A stretch of 64,000 bases of DNA from Ecdyonurus torrentis (lineage: Eukaryota; Arthropoda; Insecta; Ephemeroptera; Heptageniidae), in the NCBI GenBank assembly GCA_949318235.1, contig OX439132.1:20724217-20788216 (forward strand). Direction: 5' to 3'. Each line of letters begins with the position of its first letter. The stretch's first letter is position 1. Positions 55,047 to 64,000 of the stretch are shown here, piece after piece. The notes below the pieces were generated by a model that worked only from the letters and a program-made list of their open reading frames with translations, was not told the DNA's origin and did not search any database. Both the position numbers and the translations under genes were made by a program.

Positions 55047-56680
55047 GTGAGTTCAATGCTTATATTATTTACCCCACACCCATGGTATTGTCTCCCGGGA
55101 ACCCTAGTGGAAATGGAGTATACTTTTTATACTTTTTTTATGCTCATTTTATACTTTTAGTATACTCTAGGGTGAGTATACTAATATAAAAAAAGTATAC
55201 TATTAGTATACTTTGATCATACTTCTTATGATCTTATTGGTCATTTTAGTATACACTTGTATACAATTTTTATACTAGTATACTCACAAAAAGTATAAAA
55301 TTTAAACTCAATTTATACTCAAAGTATACTCATTTTATACTTTTTTTATATTAATTTTAACTTAATTTTATGCTAATTTTGTACTCAAAGTATACTTTGA
55401 GTATACTTTTTTGATACTGTAGATTTATGCGCTGGCAATTAAAGTATATATTTTTTATACTTATTATATACTCTATTTATACTTATTGTATACTCATTTT
55501 ATAATTCCTTAATACTTTGAATCCATACTATGAATATAGGTATATTATACTCCATTTATACTTATTGTATACTCATTTTATAATTCATAATACTTTTAAT
55601 CAATATATACTACAAATATCACTAAATATAATATAAATCTCTACAATTAATTTACATACGAATTATTTAAAAACAAAATATTAACATATTAAAAATTTTT
55701 CTACGGGAATCAAATATAAAATTCAAATTTCAATGTATTTTTTTATCTCGATCTGACACCCGCTCGTTCGACATACACACATTAACAATACAAATTTGGG
55801 TCATGCCAATTAATTGATTATTTTACCAATTAAAATATACCATGCAAACGTGCAAACATAAAGTGTACTCGCCAGAAAGTGCAACAAACTTTCGTCTTGA
55901 AGAATCAAAGAAATCAGTGTCGTCGCAAATCCAGTTCCATGCGTGTGCAATGAACACCGATGCTCCAGATGCCATGGCGATTTTTCATGAAAAAAAAGAC
56001 AAGTTCTATTAGACTTAATACATTAAATTAATGCTGGAACACTACTTTAATTATTGTTTACCTGGAAGGCTCCTTATTGAGAATATTCAAGCTTCTTTAG
56101 ACACTTTTTATAAGACATGTTTTACGTAAAACTTTTAACACAAGAGCAATATGGCGACTAATGACGCTCATGAAGCGTCATATCTTAATGCGCGCTTAAA
56201 AAATTACAGTTTACAATTAACGGTCATTTTTAAAATAAATTTGTAAAATAAATATTCTGTATTGAATTTTTAGAATATTTCAGTTATGTCAATATGATAC
56301 ATATTTACATAATTAATGAATTTTTAAGGAATTATTTTATATCGCGGAAGAAAAAAAAGTTCAGCTTGGAGTATACTTTTAGTATAAAATATTTATAATC
56401 GTGATTATAAAAAAAGTATAAAATAAATATAATTAATTTATAATTTCCTGAATATTAAAAAAGCATAAAATGAGTATAAAAATAGCATTGAAAAAGTATA
56501 CAATGAGTATAATAAATTTATAATTTTTGAATACAAAATTAGTATAAAATGAGCATAAAATTAAGTCAAAATAAATATAAAAATTGTATACTTAAAAGAT
56601 TATACTAACATGGGAGTATACTTTTCATAAAAGTATACTCTCTTTTTTACAAGGGAAGTTACATCTTCATTTGTTTCTAG
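55047..56680 (+). other. Intron of the EB-like gene, almost filled by one element
   Basis: Apart from 55 bp at the left and 25 bp at the right, the intron consists of the GTATAC-rich element described separately. Confidence 0.75.
55102..56655. mobile_element. 1.55-kb intronic element with GTATAC-rich inverted arms
   Basis: The left end CCCTAGTGGAAATGGAGTAT and the complement of the right end, CCCTTGTAAAAAAGAGAGTA, form a diverged terminal inverted repeat, both continuing into GTATACTTTT. The outer 450 bp on the left and 280 bp on the right are packed with AGTATAC, TTTATACT and GAGTATA words in tandem. The middle (about 55650-56350) is unique. No transposase frame and no clear target duplication were found. 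Confidence 0.75.
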
Positions 56681-56783
56681 CGACAAACAAATTTGACCCA
56701 GTGCGTGACCTAATCATCCCTGGTATTATTGTTATGACCATTGGTGCCATGATGTACCTTGGTATTAAGCTCTTCTGTAACTG
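56681..56783 (+). CDS. EB-like membrane protein exon 5: membrane helix
   Basis: TNKFDPVRD leads into LIIPGIIVMTIGAMMYLGI and KLFCNW, a single membrane span near residues 132-153. The order (signal peptide, Cys-rich part, span, tail) gives a type I topology. Acceptor TTTCTAG, donor CTG|GTAAGT, exit phase 2. Confidence 0.88.
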
Positions 56784-56897
56784 GTAAGTTAAATAAAAAA
56801 AAAAAAAAAATAGAATAGTAAAAAATAATAATAAAAAAAAAACTTTAAAAATAATTGTAAAAAGATCATTGTTACTAAACTGCAATATGATTTACAG

Positions 56898-57024
56898 TGG
56901 GAAACTATGGCAGCGCTCACCTCGCAGTGACTCTCCGAGAGACCTTGAGGAGTGTGGCGTTGGTTCCAATCAACCCACTACTTGGGTTGCATCTTATCGA
57001 GGCGAGTTTTTCATCCCAACCTAA
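56898..57024 (+). CDS. EB-like membrane protein exon 6: cytoplasmic tail, form A
   Basis: The junction TG|T gives Cys, then GKLWQRSPRSDSPRDLEECG, and the frame reaches TAA at 57022-57024, giving a 198-residue form. An internal phase-1 donor would allow splicing to 57311 instead. Candidates are CGCA|GTGACT at about 56926 and GTTG|GTTCCA at about 56963. Which one is used cannot be read from the sequence. Confidence 0.7.
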
Positions 57025-57310
57025 CTTAAATCAAGTTACATTTTAGAGAATTTTTAAGCGATTTTTAAAAGCTAGCAATTTGTTTTCTTCTAAAAAAATA
57101 TTTAATAAACTTTATATTTTATAGCAAAAATTAGTTGTTGTTTTCCCTAATTTTGTAAGCATATAAAGTCTAAAAAAAAATAATAATAATAAATTATAAT
57201 AAAATAAATACTAAAAGCTCAACCAAACTTTTAAATGTAAGCAAGCATATAAAGATTAATGCACTCATAAAGGGCATGCAATAAATAATTAATTTGTCAT
57301 TATTTTACAG

Positions 57311-57555
57311 TATTCAGCTCTATGGAGAGATCTCCAAGTTCACCTTTCTCGCCACACACAACCCTTCATGGCGCGCCATACTTGCTTGTGCCTCAACCCT
57401 CAGCTCCACCGCCATATGAAGAGGCGCTCAAGCACAAAGTGATTCTCAGCAGCTACCCCGCTGCCATGGCTGCTCCGCTACCCCCTCCACCAGTGCCTCT
57501 CACTCAGCAATATCCCCCACCCCCACCCCCTGACTCGGCATCATCTTCCAGCTAG
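57311..57555 (+). CDS. EB-like membrane protein alternative last exon with PPPY motif
   Basis: An acceptor TATTTTACAG precedes FSSMERSPSSPFSPHTTLHG, then QPSAPPPYEEALKHKV and proline runs (LPPPPVPL, YPPPPPP), ending SSSS and TAG at 57553-57555. PPPYEEAL fits a ligand for WW domains such as those of Nedd4-type ubiquitin ligases. The entry phase is 1, so an internal donor in exon 6 is needed. High G/C and codon regularity support coding. Confidence 0.75.
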
Positions 57556-57708
57556 TACGCGTGGGTGTGAGCCAGATGGACAATGCTTATAATTAAAATA
57601 GTGAAAGCTGGCTCTATATAATGACTCAAAAGACTGAATATTAGTGAAATAGAATATATATAAATAATTCAATATCTCTAGCTTCATCATATAGGTTCAG
57701 AACAGTAT
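57556..57708 (+). other. 3' UTR of the EB-like gene
   Basis: AT-rich, without a canonical AATAAA before the fold-back element begins, so the transcript may end inside that element or use a variant signal. Confidence 0.4.
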
Positions 57709-58204
57709 GAAATAAGTAAAGACCCTTAACAAAGAAGAGACATCCCCTGATTTTAGGCTACCTGGATGTACACGGCCGCACGACAAGGCTGCATACACTC
57801 GATAAACTGCAGGCGGCGATCGACAACCAATCAGCGCTTCACTTTTTGGGGTAAAATTCAGCGGCCAATCAGAGCGCATTGATGTTCGCGCTATGATTTA
57901 AACATCTCTAGCTTCAAGGACGAAAGTGAAAGACAACGAAATTAATATATTTACTCAACTCAGAATATTATTTTAGTTCTTGTAGGACGAAAGACATAAA
58001 AATAATTATCGATTTTTACTGTTTCATTTTGTCACGGCAATAAATTAAATACGACGGCTGTACCAACTGCCCTCATATTTCCCGCATATCTGTTCTGTCT
58101 GCCGTGTTGTTAGTGATCTTTTCATCTGAAGGAGACTGTTAAATTATAATTATTGAAATTTTAGTTTGAAAGAGAGGAAAACAAATAATAAAAATATGAA
58201 CAGG

Positions 58205-58240
<36 letters not shown>

Positions 58241-58310
58241 TGGGCGGCGGCGCTTGGTTCTTTCCCTGCTTGCTAAAATTATATACAGATGTTTCATTCA
58301 TTCATCTCAA

Positions 58311-58380
58311 GCCACCGTGATAGCTCACTTGTCTACGCCTTGATGACATGTTCGAAAGGTTACTGGTTCGAATCCGTCTG
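58311..58380 (+). other. tRNA-like pol III promoter segment, left arm
   Basis: GCCACCGTGATAGCTCACTT has an A-box-like TAGCTCACTTG (58321), and GGTTCGAATCC at 58365-58375 is a perfect B box 44 bp later. The 5' and 3' ends do not pair as an acceptor stem, so it is not a functional tRNA. It looks like the head of a tRNA-derived SINE. Confidence 0.65.
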
Positions 58381-58673
58381 ATTTTTTCCTGTCTCTAATT
58401 CTTTTTTTTTTTTTTATTATTATTTTTTTTTATTATTATTTTTTTTTATTAGTAATTATATAACACAATAATTATTCAGTTATTTATTATTATAAAGAAT
58501 AATAAAAAAAAAAGGAAAAAAATAATTTTGCATTTATTTTTTTTTTACTCTTTGTAAAATTAAATAACTGAATTATTATTGTGTTATAATATAATAATTA
58601 ATGATAAATGATAACAAACAAAAAAATAATAATAAAAAAAAAAGAAAAAAAAGAATTAGAGACAGGAAAAAGT

Positions 58674-58743
58674 CAGACGGATTCGAACCAGTAACCTTTC
58701 GAACATGTCATCAAGGCGTAGAAAAGTGAGCTATCACGGTGGC
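58674..58743 (-). other. tRNA-like pol III promoter segment, right arm
   Basis: The reverse complement of the left-arm segment, with the B box at 58679-58689 and only isolated differences. The two promoters face each other across the palindrome centre. Confidence 0.65.
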
Positions 58744-59331
58744 TTGAGATGAATGAATGAAACATCTGTATATAATTTTAGCAAGCAGGGAAAGAACCAA
58801 GCGCCGCCGCCCAGACTCTCTCTCTCTCTCCGTCCTGTTCATATTTTTATTATTTGTTTTCCTCTCTTTCAAACTAAAATTTCAATAATTATAATTTAAC
58901 AGTCTCCTTCAGATGAAAAGATCACTAACAACACGGCAGACAGAACAGATATGCGGGAAATATGACGGCAGTTGGTACAGCCGTCGTATTTAATTTATTG
59001 CCGTGACAAAATGAAACAGTAAAAATCGATAATTATTTTTATGTCTTTCGTCCTACAAGAACTAAAATAATATTCTGAGTTGAGTAAATATATTAATTTC
59101 GTTGTCTTTCACTTTCGTCCTTGAAGCTAGAGATGTTTAAATCATAGCGCGAACATCAATGCGCTCTGATTGGCCGCTGAATTTTACCCCAAAAAGTGAA
59201 GCGCTGATTGGTTGTCGATCGCCGCCTGCAGTTTATCGAGTGTATGCAGCCTTGTCGTGCGGCCGTGTACATCCAGGTAGCCTAAAATCAGGGGATGTCT
59301 CTTCTTTGTTAAGGGTCTTTAGAAATAAGTA

Positions 59332-60112
59332 ATATTTGTTTCTTTTGTTTTTCAGAATATATCAAATATTAAAACTACAAATAACATACACAGCTAAGAG
59401 TCTCCTCCAAGTATAATATTATATAGCATTAATAAATAATTAACATCTTTTTTCATTTTTAAAGTTTATTTAAAATGTATCCCTAAAAATTAATAAATTT
59501 TACATAGTAAATTTTTGGATCACAAAACAAGCTCAAGAGAAAAAAAAAAGTAGCCATCAAAATTACATGAAACAAAGGCTAAGAGAAAACTTGACAAGCA
59601 AATCCAAAAGCTGAAATTTAAAATAAATGAAAATAATGAAAATATAATTCAAAATGTTATGCATAAATAATGTAGGCAATGTATAATACCAGCAAACTAA
59701 TATTGCTAATAATAATAATATTGCATAGGGTGCGGAAATATAATGCCTTCTACTTAATCAAATAAAAGTAAAACATTTTCCGCTAAAAAAAAAAAGAAAA
59801 AAAATATTAACATGTGAAGCTAAATATATTAAAATATATTATTTCTAAATTTGCTATTGTGTGGTTATAGTATGTAAAAAGAGTCTTGTTTGTAAAACTG
59901 ACAATTTTGTACTCCAGAACAGAAGAAAGGTTATATTTAAATGATTTGTATAGTAATAAAGTATTTTACAAACAGACCTGACCTAAAAAGCTTTATATTA
60001 AAGTTAAAATTTAAATGGTTTTAAAAACTACATTAATAAATATAAATTTTAGGGAAAAAAAACCATTGCGGTTGATGTATAAAATATCTTTAAAAAAAAT
60101 ACATATTAAAAA
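59332..60112. other. AT-rich intergenic DNA
   Basis: No exon, RNA gene or inverted repeat was recognised. Confidence 0.6.
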
Positions 60113-60592
60113 AATAGTAGGTAGAGATTAGAGCATGTTGAACTGAAAGTTAGCAAAACGAGAAGATTGTCTAATTTATATAGTAAATTGAGACCTGGGG
60201 TGAAATGTTTTAGCGTAGACGAGTGCTAGATAAAATAGACGTTAAAAGGATGGTGGACGTTGGGGATGGTGTGAGCCATCTTTAGCTATACAGAGCTCTC
60301 TGCCAAGCCTTACTAATCAGTCCTAGGTAAAGGACAAATCTGGTCTAAAGCTTTAATAAGTAAGTCTGGCGCTGTTTTATAATGTTGTGCCTTTGATGTA
60401 GTGTGAGAACGTGAGTTATATCGTACTTTTTACTGGCACATAGTATCCCCATCCTTTAACGCCAAATTTATCTAGCACTCATCTACACTAGAACATTTTG
60501 ATCCTAAATCCCAAATTACCATATAAATTAGAGAATCTTGGCATTTTATTATTTTTCAATTCAGCATTATGCTCTAATCTATACCTATTATT
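60113..60592. mobile_element. 480-bp MITE with long diverged inverted arms
   Basis: The left arm AATAGTAGGTAGAGATTAGA and the complement of the right end, AATAATAGGTATAGATTAGA, continue as an inverted repeat for about 150 bp. Shared words include CTAATTTATAT, GAGTGCTAGATAAA and GTTAAAGGATG. No coding capacity. Confidence 0.75.
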
Positions 60593-61472
60593 TTGTATTA
60601 CCAAAAATAAATTAAACGTATTATAAAACATTTAACAGTATTATTATTATATAAATTTTAACTAATATTTATTCTTATTTTTGGCAAATGAATTCTCTTT
60701 CACAATCAACGATTTTGTTTTTATACGAATATATACATGCATTTATTGTAATACATACATTCTTTAACAGAATGAAACCTGTTCACTTTTTTTGATCGTT
60801 TTTGTTTTATTCAAGTAATAAATTAATCTTAACAAAACTCAAAATCTATTTGTTTTGTTGTAAATTATTAATATAGTATTAAATTAGTAACCCTACAGCC
60901 TACAGCATTAATCCAAATAGTAATTAATGATAAGCTTGATTTTTTTTATTTTTTTATTATTTTAATGCTGTATTATAACTTTTAATTAGACCATACCTAA
61001 AGACCATGAGTCTAGGATTTTTCTACTTTTAATTATATTAGTGTAGTTATAAATTTATATAGATGTATAATATTGTAAATAAAAAGAAACGGGTGGTAAG
61101 CCTATCATTACACAGCTAAAATGTAGAGAAATACACACATAGCCTTGTAATATGTGCATGTGTATATGTAGATGAATAGTAGATGACGGAACTCAAAATT
61201 TTCAAAATTGTTGTTTGTTCATTTTCACTGATAGAATATATAATTATAAAAGAAAATAAGCCAAAAAATCGTGTTGGAATGGGCCCGCACCCGCCGCAAC
61301 GATTCGAGTACAATTTATTATGTTACATTTTGTTACATTAGAATAATTTTGTGATATGCATTGCTATAGGAGTGCAAAATAATTACAAGCAATTTTTGTA
61401 CGGTCATTGCAATTAAAAATGAAATTCTATGGGCATATGGGATAACATATTATGTATATTTAGATAGATATA
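60593..61472. other. AT-rich intergenic DNA
   Basis: Nothing recognised. A small GC-rich patch lies at 61278-61305. Confidence 0.55.
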
Positions 61473-61558
61473 GAGTTTTGCGTCAACTGAAATCTCCATC
61501 TGATTGCATTGAATGGCCATAAGCCAATACAAGTTCATTTTTAGTGCAATGACTGTAC
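61473..61558. mobile_element. Truncated copy of the 17213-type MITE
   Basis: GAGTTTTGCGTCAACTGAAA and the following 30 bp match 17277-17330 closely, and GACTGTAC at 61551-61558 matches that element's right end. The left terminal repeat is missing. Confidence 0.65.
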
Positions 61559-61614
61559 CTGTGGACAGTGCAAACTGTTTCAAATACGGCATACCTATAT
61601 AAATCCGGTAGCAG

Positions 61615-62055
61615 GTGTTAAGCTAGTTGAAAAACTTGGATGGGAACAGCTGAGTACTAGGAGGAGGCAACGATCTAGGATCGTTGGGAGGAGGAAAGAT
61701 AGGCTTTGTGCAATTGTATTCTGTTCAAAAGGGCAATAGGGGATGTGGTGAACAAGAAAATCACAAAATCAAACTACATAGCTAGAAAGGATCATGAATT
61801 TAAGATACAAGTGATGGGAACAAGTACTGATGTGGGAAAGTATTCGTTCCTTACTAGAACTGCCCATGATTGGAATGGGCTTGATGGAGATGTTGTTATA
61901 AAAATAATAAACAGAAAGTTATTTAGGAATAAATTAGGAGAATTACTAATATAAATTTTATTATATTTTGTTTAAAGGATAAGCGAGCCACCGTACTTAA
62001 CAGTACATTTGCCGCTATAGATAGAGACATTTATTATTATTATTATTATTTACCT
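61615..62055 (+). pseudogene. Degenerate 3' end of a non-LTR (LINE-type) retrotransposon
   Basis: In one frame 61620-61705 reads KLVEKLGWEQLSTRRRQRSR, and after a frameshift near 61705-61735 the next frame reads DVVNKKITKSNYIARKDHEF, then SFLTRTAHDWNGLDGDVV, ending at TAA near 61954. This pattern (GW-x-L-x-x-RR, then a stretch ending in a ...DWN-x-L... block) is typical of the C-terminus after the reverse transcriptase in CR1/L2/Jockey-type elements. An (ATT)n tail at about 62031-62052 fits the 3' end. The copy is 5'-truncated and frameshifted. Confidence 0.75.
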
Positions 62056-62119
62056 TAATGAATACCACGTACGATATGAAGAGCAGATAAGATGAAGAGC
62101 CGCAAATAAAATCAAACCC

Positions 62120-62351
62120 ATGTGTGACTCTGCCGCTCCGGATGTTGCGCATTTTTACATACGCCCCCGCGCGCCCCGCGTTACGCCCTCTTTTATCAGC
62201 TCAGCTGGCGGTAAAAATTGTTATTAGTTTATTTACTCTGGTAATCGCTGGTAATTTTTTGTTCCTTTTTCAACTTTCATGAATTAAAATACATTTATAA
62301 TTACTTTATTAGTGTAAATTAACACTATTTTCTCTAATTAAGCCTAGAGAT
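62120..62351 (+). promoter_or_regulatory. CpG-rich promoter/5' UTR candidate of the PDS5-like gene
   Basis: A compact GC-rich island (CGCCCCCGCGCGCCCCGCG at about 62162) lies some 170 bp upstream of ATG 62352. This fits a housekeeping-type promoter. No start site can be fixed. Confidence 0.45.
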
Positions 62352-62414
62352 ATGGGATTGCCAAAGCTTCTATCCAAGGGTTACACGAAAAACAGTGAAC
62401 TTAACGACTTGGAG
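62352..62414 (+). CDS. PDS5-like gene exon 1
   Basis: ATG at 62352 opens MGLPKLLSKGYTKNSELNDL and ends at GAG|GTATAT, phase 0, in frame with exon 63046. The short first exon itself has no recognisable motif, so the start is inferred from frame and the CpG island upstream. Confidence 0.55.
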
Positions 62415-63045
62415 GTATATGTATGCAGTATGTATGCATACATATGTATGTATCGTATATCCAACGATCCTATCGTTGCGTATATCGTATTATGTTATTT
62501 GCCTACGATTATTTACCGGAACCGCCTCCAACTTTTGCGGTTCTGAAGAACCACGGTTCCTGAACAGGTAGTTCTTTAGAACGGGTTATTCCAACTTGGT
62601 GGTTCTAAGAACCGATTGCAATTCGTATTTTGGCCGTCGTGTAAACTGCGTGCAAATTACTAAAAAAAATCCGCTATATTATCTGAATCTCCACCATGAG
62701 ATGCACTTAGCCCTCACTCCTCTGGGCCCTCTTTATTGTCATTTTTTTCCCATCTTGCATGTATATATTACACAAAATTTTCCCTATCCTGAATTTAAAT
62801 CCCAATTAGATCAATACGGTGGTGTCTTATAAAAGCAGGTTCTTTGGTGGTTCGAAGAACCAGGACAAGTTCGGGACAAGTTCATCCGGTCCCAACATAC
62901 ATTATGTATGGTGTAGAGCCGGGTAAAGCAATACATACATAAACATATAATTACATGCATGCTTAAATGTGCTTCGTAATAAAATATTGCTTTGAAAATC
63001 TTTCCAAAGTATGTGACGTATGCTGATTAACATTTTTATTTTTAG
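62415..63045 (+). other. First intron of the PDS5-like gene with GTTC/GAAC palindromes
   Basis: At least five GTTC...GAAC inverted words lie at 62539-62552, 62555-62565, 62571-62582, 62601-62613 and 62849-62861. The rest is AT-rich. Confidence 0.7.
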
Positions 63046-63246
63046 GAATTACATCGTTGGATACTTAATGAAAAAGATAATTCAACAATCTCTACTCATC
63101 AAGAACATTTGTCTGTATTATTATTAGATGATTCGTACCTCACTAATTCCAATAAAAAATTAAGACTTTTGAGTGCAAGCTGTTTAGCTCAGATTTTGCG
63201 CTTATGTATGCCAAGCCATCCATTCTGTGAATTAGAAAAATTAGAA
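63046..63246 (+). CDS. PDS5-like gene exon 2: HEAT-like repeat
   Basis: ELHRWILNEKDNSTISTHQE leads to LLLDDSYLTNSNKKLRLLSA and SCLAQILRLCMPSHPF. This matches the PDS5 pattern in which an Asp-x-Phe/Tyr-Leu segment is followed by R-LL-x-A-x-CLA-x-I-x-R-x-x-x-P. PDS5 proteins bind cohesin and control its release. Similarity is moderate, so a different HEAT-repeat protein is possible. Acceptor TTTTTAG, donor GAA|GTGAGT, phase 0. Confidence 0.6.
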
Positions 63247-63333
63247 GTGAGTATTTTATTTTAAATACTGAGATAATAAAATATTAGTATGTAATATAAG
63301 TTATATTATAATAATTATAAATATTATATATAG

Positions 63334-63521
63334 ACATGCCTCCTGTTTATATTGGGACAACTGGCTCAAGCTTTGCAAAGTTTTGACTTTGAAGAAAGAC
63401 AACTTGCGATAGATTTACTTCAATGTGTCGTGTCAACCAAAGTATTCAGGCTATGTTTCCTAGTCAACAAAGGACAGCTACTTTTGACATCCTTGCTGTC
63501 ATTGATGATGCCAATTGCAGA
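63334..63521 (+). CDS. PDS5-like gene exon 3
   Basis: TCLLFILGQLAQALQSFDFE, then RQLAIDLLQCVVSTKVFRLC and LLLTSLLSLMMPIAE. It fits alternating HEAT-type helices, in the place where PDS5 has its RQL-x-GL and SFNICFEL segments. Donor GA|GTAAGA, phase 2. A possible next exon begins after TGCTTTTAG at about 63814 (VGRTLLIPSK), but I could not confirm it. The gene runs off the right edge. Confidence 0.6.
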
Positions 63522-63596
63522 GTAAGAACTATGCTGTGTAACTGCTTGTAATACATTTCATTCATTTAAAGAGTATTTACAACCATATAGGGTTGG

Positions 63597-63758
63597 ATAT
63601 CGATCTTCTCACGTCACGTCAAAAAGAAGCTTCTATACACTTTACCTATTTCCAAAAAAACGAACGATCTAACACTTTGCAAAGTTACGGCTACCTGGAT
63701 TTTCTGCCGGAAATTTGTATAGTGTTGAAGCTTCATTTTGACGCGAGAATATCAATAT
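63597..63758. mobile_element. 162-bp MITE with ATATCGAT/ATATTGAT termini
   Basis: The left end ATATCGATCTTCTCACGTCA and the complement of the right end, ATATTGATATTCTCGCGTCA, continue through AAGAAGCTTC as an inverted repeat of about 37 bp. It sits in an intron of the PDS5-like gene and resembles the 29549 element in size and outermost bases. Confidence 0.75.
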
Positions 63759-64000
63759 ATTATTTATCATAGGAAAGAGTAATGTCATTCTCAATCACTT
63801 TTAATTGCTTTTAGAGTTGGTAGGACTCTACTGATCCCCTCGAAATGTAAATATATTGTGAGACCTGTGCTTTATTATATGTTTAAAGTATTTTAAAACA
63901 ACATTGAATTCATACAGTATATCTACATTTATTATTGTTGTGTTTATTATTGTTGTGAACATTTAGACAGTTTTTTTATTTATTTTTTTATTTTTATTAT

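Larger units (their letters stand above)
57719..59321. mobile_element. 1.6-kb fold-back element carrying tRNA-like promoters
   Basis: Two arms of about 770 bp are near-perfect reverse complements: AAGACCCTTAACAAAGAAGA at 57719 against its complement ending near 59320. A direct repeat GAAATAAGTA flanks the element at 57709-57718 and 59322-59331, a 9-10-bp target duplication as in Foldback or Mutator-like elements. The (GA)n in the left arm (58205-58239) is longer than its partner in the right arm (58813-58830). Both arms carry CCAATCAG boxes (57827 and 57865 in the left arm) and a tRNA-like segment. No transposase frame is visible. It lies about 160 bp downstream of the EB-like gene. Confidence 0.88.

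Noticed and set aside
54988..55189. Exon 4 of the EB-like gene read on to 55189
   Set aside because: The frame beyond 55046 enters a transposon. The GTGAGT donor at 55047 gives the exact phase for the membrane exon.
58311..58380. A functional tRNA gene
   Set aside because: The A and B boxes are good but the ends cannot pair as an acceptor stem, and no clear anticodon arm forms.

Overview
The window is AT-rich animal nuclear DNA with spliced genes bounded by GT-AG introns. It carries very long (AT)n, (TC)n and poly-A tracts and many small inverted-repeat transposons. The protein sequences point to an insect. The style of the PKN kinase and the repeat landscape would fit a holometabolous insect, possibly a hymenopteran, but that last step is inference.

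Four genes are visible, all on the + strand. (1) Most of a protein kinase N gene (Pkn) runs from 16232 to 50057. Its first visible exon is HR1b, so HR1a and the N-terminus lie further upstream. HR1b, HR1c, the C2-like domain, a proline-rich linker and the whole AGC kinase domain with the final stop codon are present. (2) A two-exon gene coding for about 712 residues of Ser/Pro-rich, unrecognised protein (23062-25582) sits inside the Pkn intron between the two HR1c exons, on the same strand. (3) At 53308-57555 a seven-exon gene codes for a small secreted-then-anchored protein: signal peptide, two cysteine-rich EB-like modules, one membrane helix, and a choice of two C-termini, one with a PPPY motif. 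(4) At 62352 to the right edge lies the 5' part of a HEAT-repeat-like gene that resembles the N-terminus of PDS5 cohesin regulators.

The rest is introns and intergenic DNA full of mobile elements. From left to right: a 5.0-kb fold-back DNA transposon with 31-bp perfect termini and an 8-bp target duplication (5587-10594); inside its right arm a younger 0.9-kb hAT-like insertion whose empty site is preserved in the left arm; a TGTACAGTC-ended MITE (17213) with a truncated relative at 61473; two TTAA-flanked MITEs of one family in opposite orientation (27571 and 36064); two small MITEs with ATAT(C/T)GAT termini (29549 and 63597); palindromic elements at 28684, 43920, 47184 and 60113; a GTATAC-rich element in an intron (55102-56655); a 1.6-kb near-perfect fold-back element carrying a tRNA-like pol III promoter in both arms (57719-59321); and the degenerate 3' end of a non-LTR retrotransposon (61615-62055).

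The 15-kb Pkn intron before the kinase half holds an extra phase-neutral exon (34340-34492). This exon and the next Pkn exon (46766) each have an in-frame ATG just upstream of the splice acceptor, which suggests alternative promoters for short kinase isoforms. The terminal hydrophobic motif of the kinase has a threonine where the PKN proteins I know have an acidic residue. No CRISPR array, complete tRNA, rRNA or intact transposase gene was seen.
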